DNA of 13,074 nucleotides from Acidobacteriota bacterium (lineage in GTDB: Bacteria; Acidobacteriota; Terriglobia; UBA7540). The translations under genes and the position numbers were made by a program. Where the stretch lies: positions 1-13,074 of the forward strand of contig QHZK01000124.1 in assembly GCA_003224635.1 (NCBI GenBank). The letters are read 5' to 3'. The notes under the pieces were generated by a model. It saw only the letters and a list, made by a program, of their open reading frames with translations, had not been told where the DNA came from and ran no database searches. How positions within the stretch are numbered: position 1 is the stretch's first letter; each line of letters opens with the position of its first letter. Shown here piece by piece: positions 12,479 through 13,074 of the stretch.

Positions 12479-13074
12479 CTACCTCCTGCTTGGCAGGGAG
12501 GCGGAGTCCGGTGCGGAACGTAACGAGGAGAAAACTGCGGCAAGCCACCGGTTGACGCCGGTTCGGTTGCGCAGCGTTTCCGAGAGCGGGCGTTCCCGAA
12601 GCTTGCTCCCCATCCCCTCCCTCACAGCGAGCACGGCAAAGCCGCTCCGATTCGTCCACAGCAGGTTCCCGTGGGAGTCCCACAGCTTGAAGACGACCGT
12701 GGTGGCAGGCACGGCGCTGCGCGGCGAGATCGGGGCGAGCCTGGCAATGGTCTTGGAACCCTTACCGGCGACGGGCTCCTCCACGCCGTCCCAACTGGCC
12801 ACCAGACGATTGAGCCTCGCCTGGACCTCGACCACATGCGCGTCCAATACCGCGTCCACGCGCGCTTTCGAAGCCAGCGTTCGGATCAGACGCTGCTCGC
12901 CCGTCGCCTGGCTCGGAGGCCGGCTCGGAACGCGGTTGGGGTCGTTCGTCTGGGCTTGCACCGGCGTTTGGGCTTGTGCCGGCGTTTGGCCCAGCGCCTG
13001 GTTATAACGGGCCATGTCAAACTCACCGGTCGCAGGATCGATGGCGTCGAGGGTCGAGGCCGGCCGAGGGGTCG
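12479..13074 (-). CDS. Conserved-looking protein of unknown function, N-terminus beyond the window
   Basis: The frame is open from the right edge to TAG at 12479-12481, 197 codons and continuing outward: TPRPASTLDAIDPATGEFD precedes the first in-window Met (13015), which is therefore probably internal. A low-complexity Gln/Ala/Pro stretch (TPAQAQTPVQAQT) is followed by a folded region with VDAVLDAHVVEVQARLNRLV, ATTVVFKLWDSHGNLLWTNR and GFAVLAVREGMGSKLRERPL. The VFKLWD..GNLLWTNR strand pair resembles secreted or lipoprotein-type proteins of Acidobacteriota I cannot name. Export cannot be judged without the N-terminus. Confidence 0.7.
   Translation of the reverse strand, partial: TPRPASTLDAIDPATGEFDMARYNQALGQTPAQAQTPVQAQTNDPNRVPSRPPSQATGEQRLIRTLASKARVDAVLDAHVVEVQARLNRLVASWDGVEEPVAGKGSKTIARLAPISPRSAVPATTVVFKLWDSHGNLLWTNRSGFAVLAVREGMGSKLRERPLSETLRNRTGVNRWLAAVFSSLRSAPDSASLPSRR

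Noticed and set aside
1..13074. CRISPR array, tRNA or rRNA genes, and a complete mobile element
   Set aside because: No regularly spaced repeats, tRNA cloverleaf arms, rRNA-like stretches or intact transposase or integrase were seen on either strand.

Overview
The window looks like a piece of chromosome from an Acidobacteriota bacterium. This is inferred from gene content and GC-rich sequence, not from a marker gene. The pointers are a Tat-exported FG-GAP/ASPIC-UnbV (CRTAC1-type) protein beside a secreted TPR protein, a TlpA-type thioredoxin fused to acidobacterial-style extra domains, a small secreted Cys-motif protein resembling DUF5818, an XRE regulator coupled to a RuvC-like nuclease, and a STAS-type protein downstream of a TolC-like gene. 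Most proteins here are exported. There is no rRNA, tRNA or CRISPR array.

Layout. Positions 1-253 hold a 5' scrap of an IS200/IS605 tnpA (minus strand). A complete secreted M20 amidohydrolase follows (524-1846, plus). From about 1850 to 4344 everything recognisable lies on the minus strand and is broken: the start of a DoxX-like membrane protein, a frameshifted STAS protein, the C-terminal third of a TolC/NodT efflux protein, a frameshifted and 3'-truncated DUF932 gene, and an XRE regulator plus RuvC-like nuclease with two frameshifts. A perfect 14-bp palindrome (4403-4416) sits 58 bp upstream of the XRE start and is a good operator candidate.

From 4560 the genome is mostly intact. A secreted TPR protein (plus, ends 6041) converges with the CRTAC1-type protein (minus, ends 6063). 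Upstream of the latter on the minus strand are a TrmJ-like tRNA methyltransferase, frameshifted exactly at a (CG)6 tract, and a 626-residue three-domain thioredoxin fusion. Next come a 50-residue very basic ORF, a large nested hairpin (11116-11182), a 117-residue secreted Cys/His protein with a convincing promoter, a secreted cupin, a 10-bp-stem hairpin (12346-12391), and an unfamiliar secreted-type protein cut by the right edge.

How it fits together. The right two thirds is an ordinary chromosomal stretch of cell-envelope proteins plus one RNA-modification gene. The left third is a decaying accessory region that once carried an efflux operon and a regulator/nuclease/DUF932 cassette next to an insertion-sequence scrap. 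Several breaks are one-base or one-unit changes at short homopolymers or a dinucleotide repeat, so sequencing error must be excluded. Missing gene ends (tnpA, DoxX, TolC, DUF932) cannot be explained that way. I do not see a convincing new defence or biosynthetic system. The most novel items are the XRE-RuvC locus with its palindrome, the three-domain thioredoxin fusion, and the 50-residue basic ORF.
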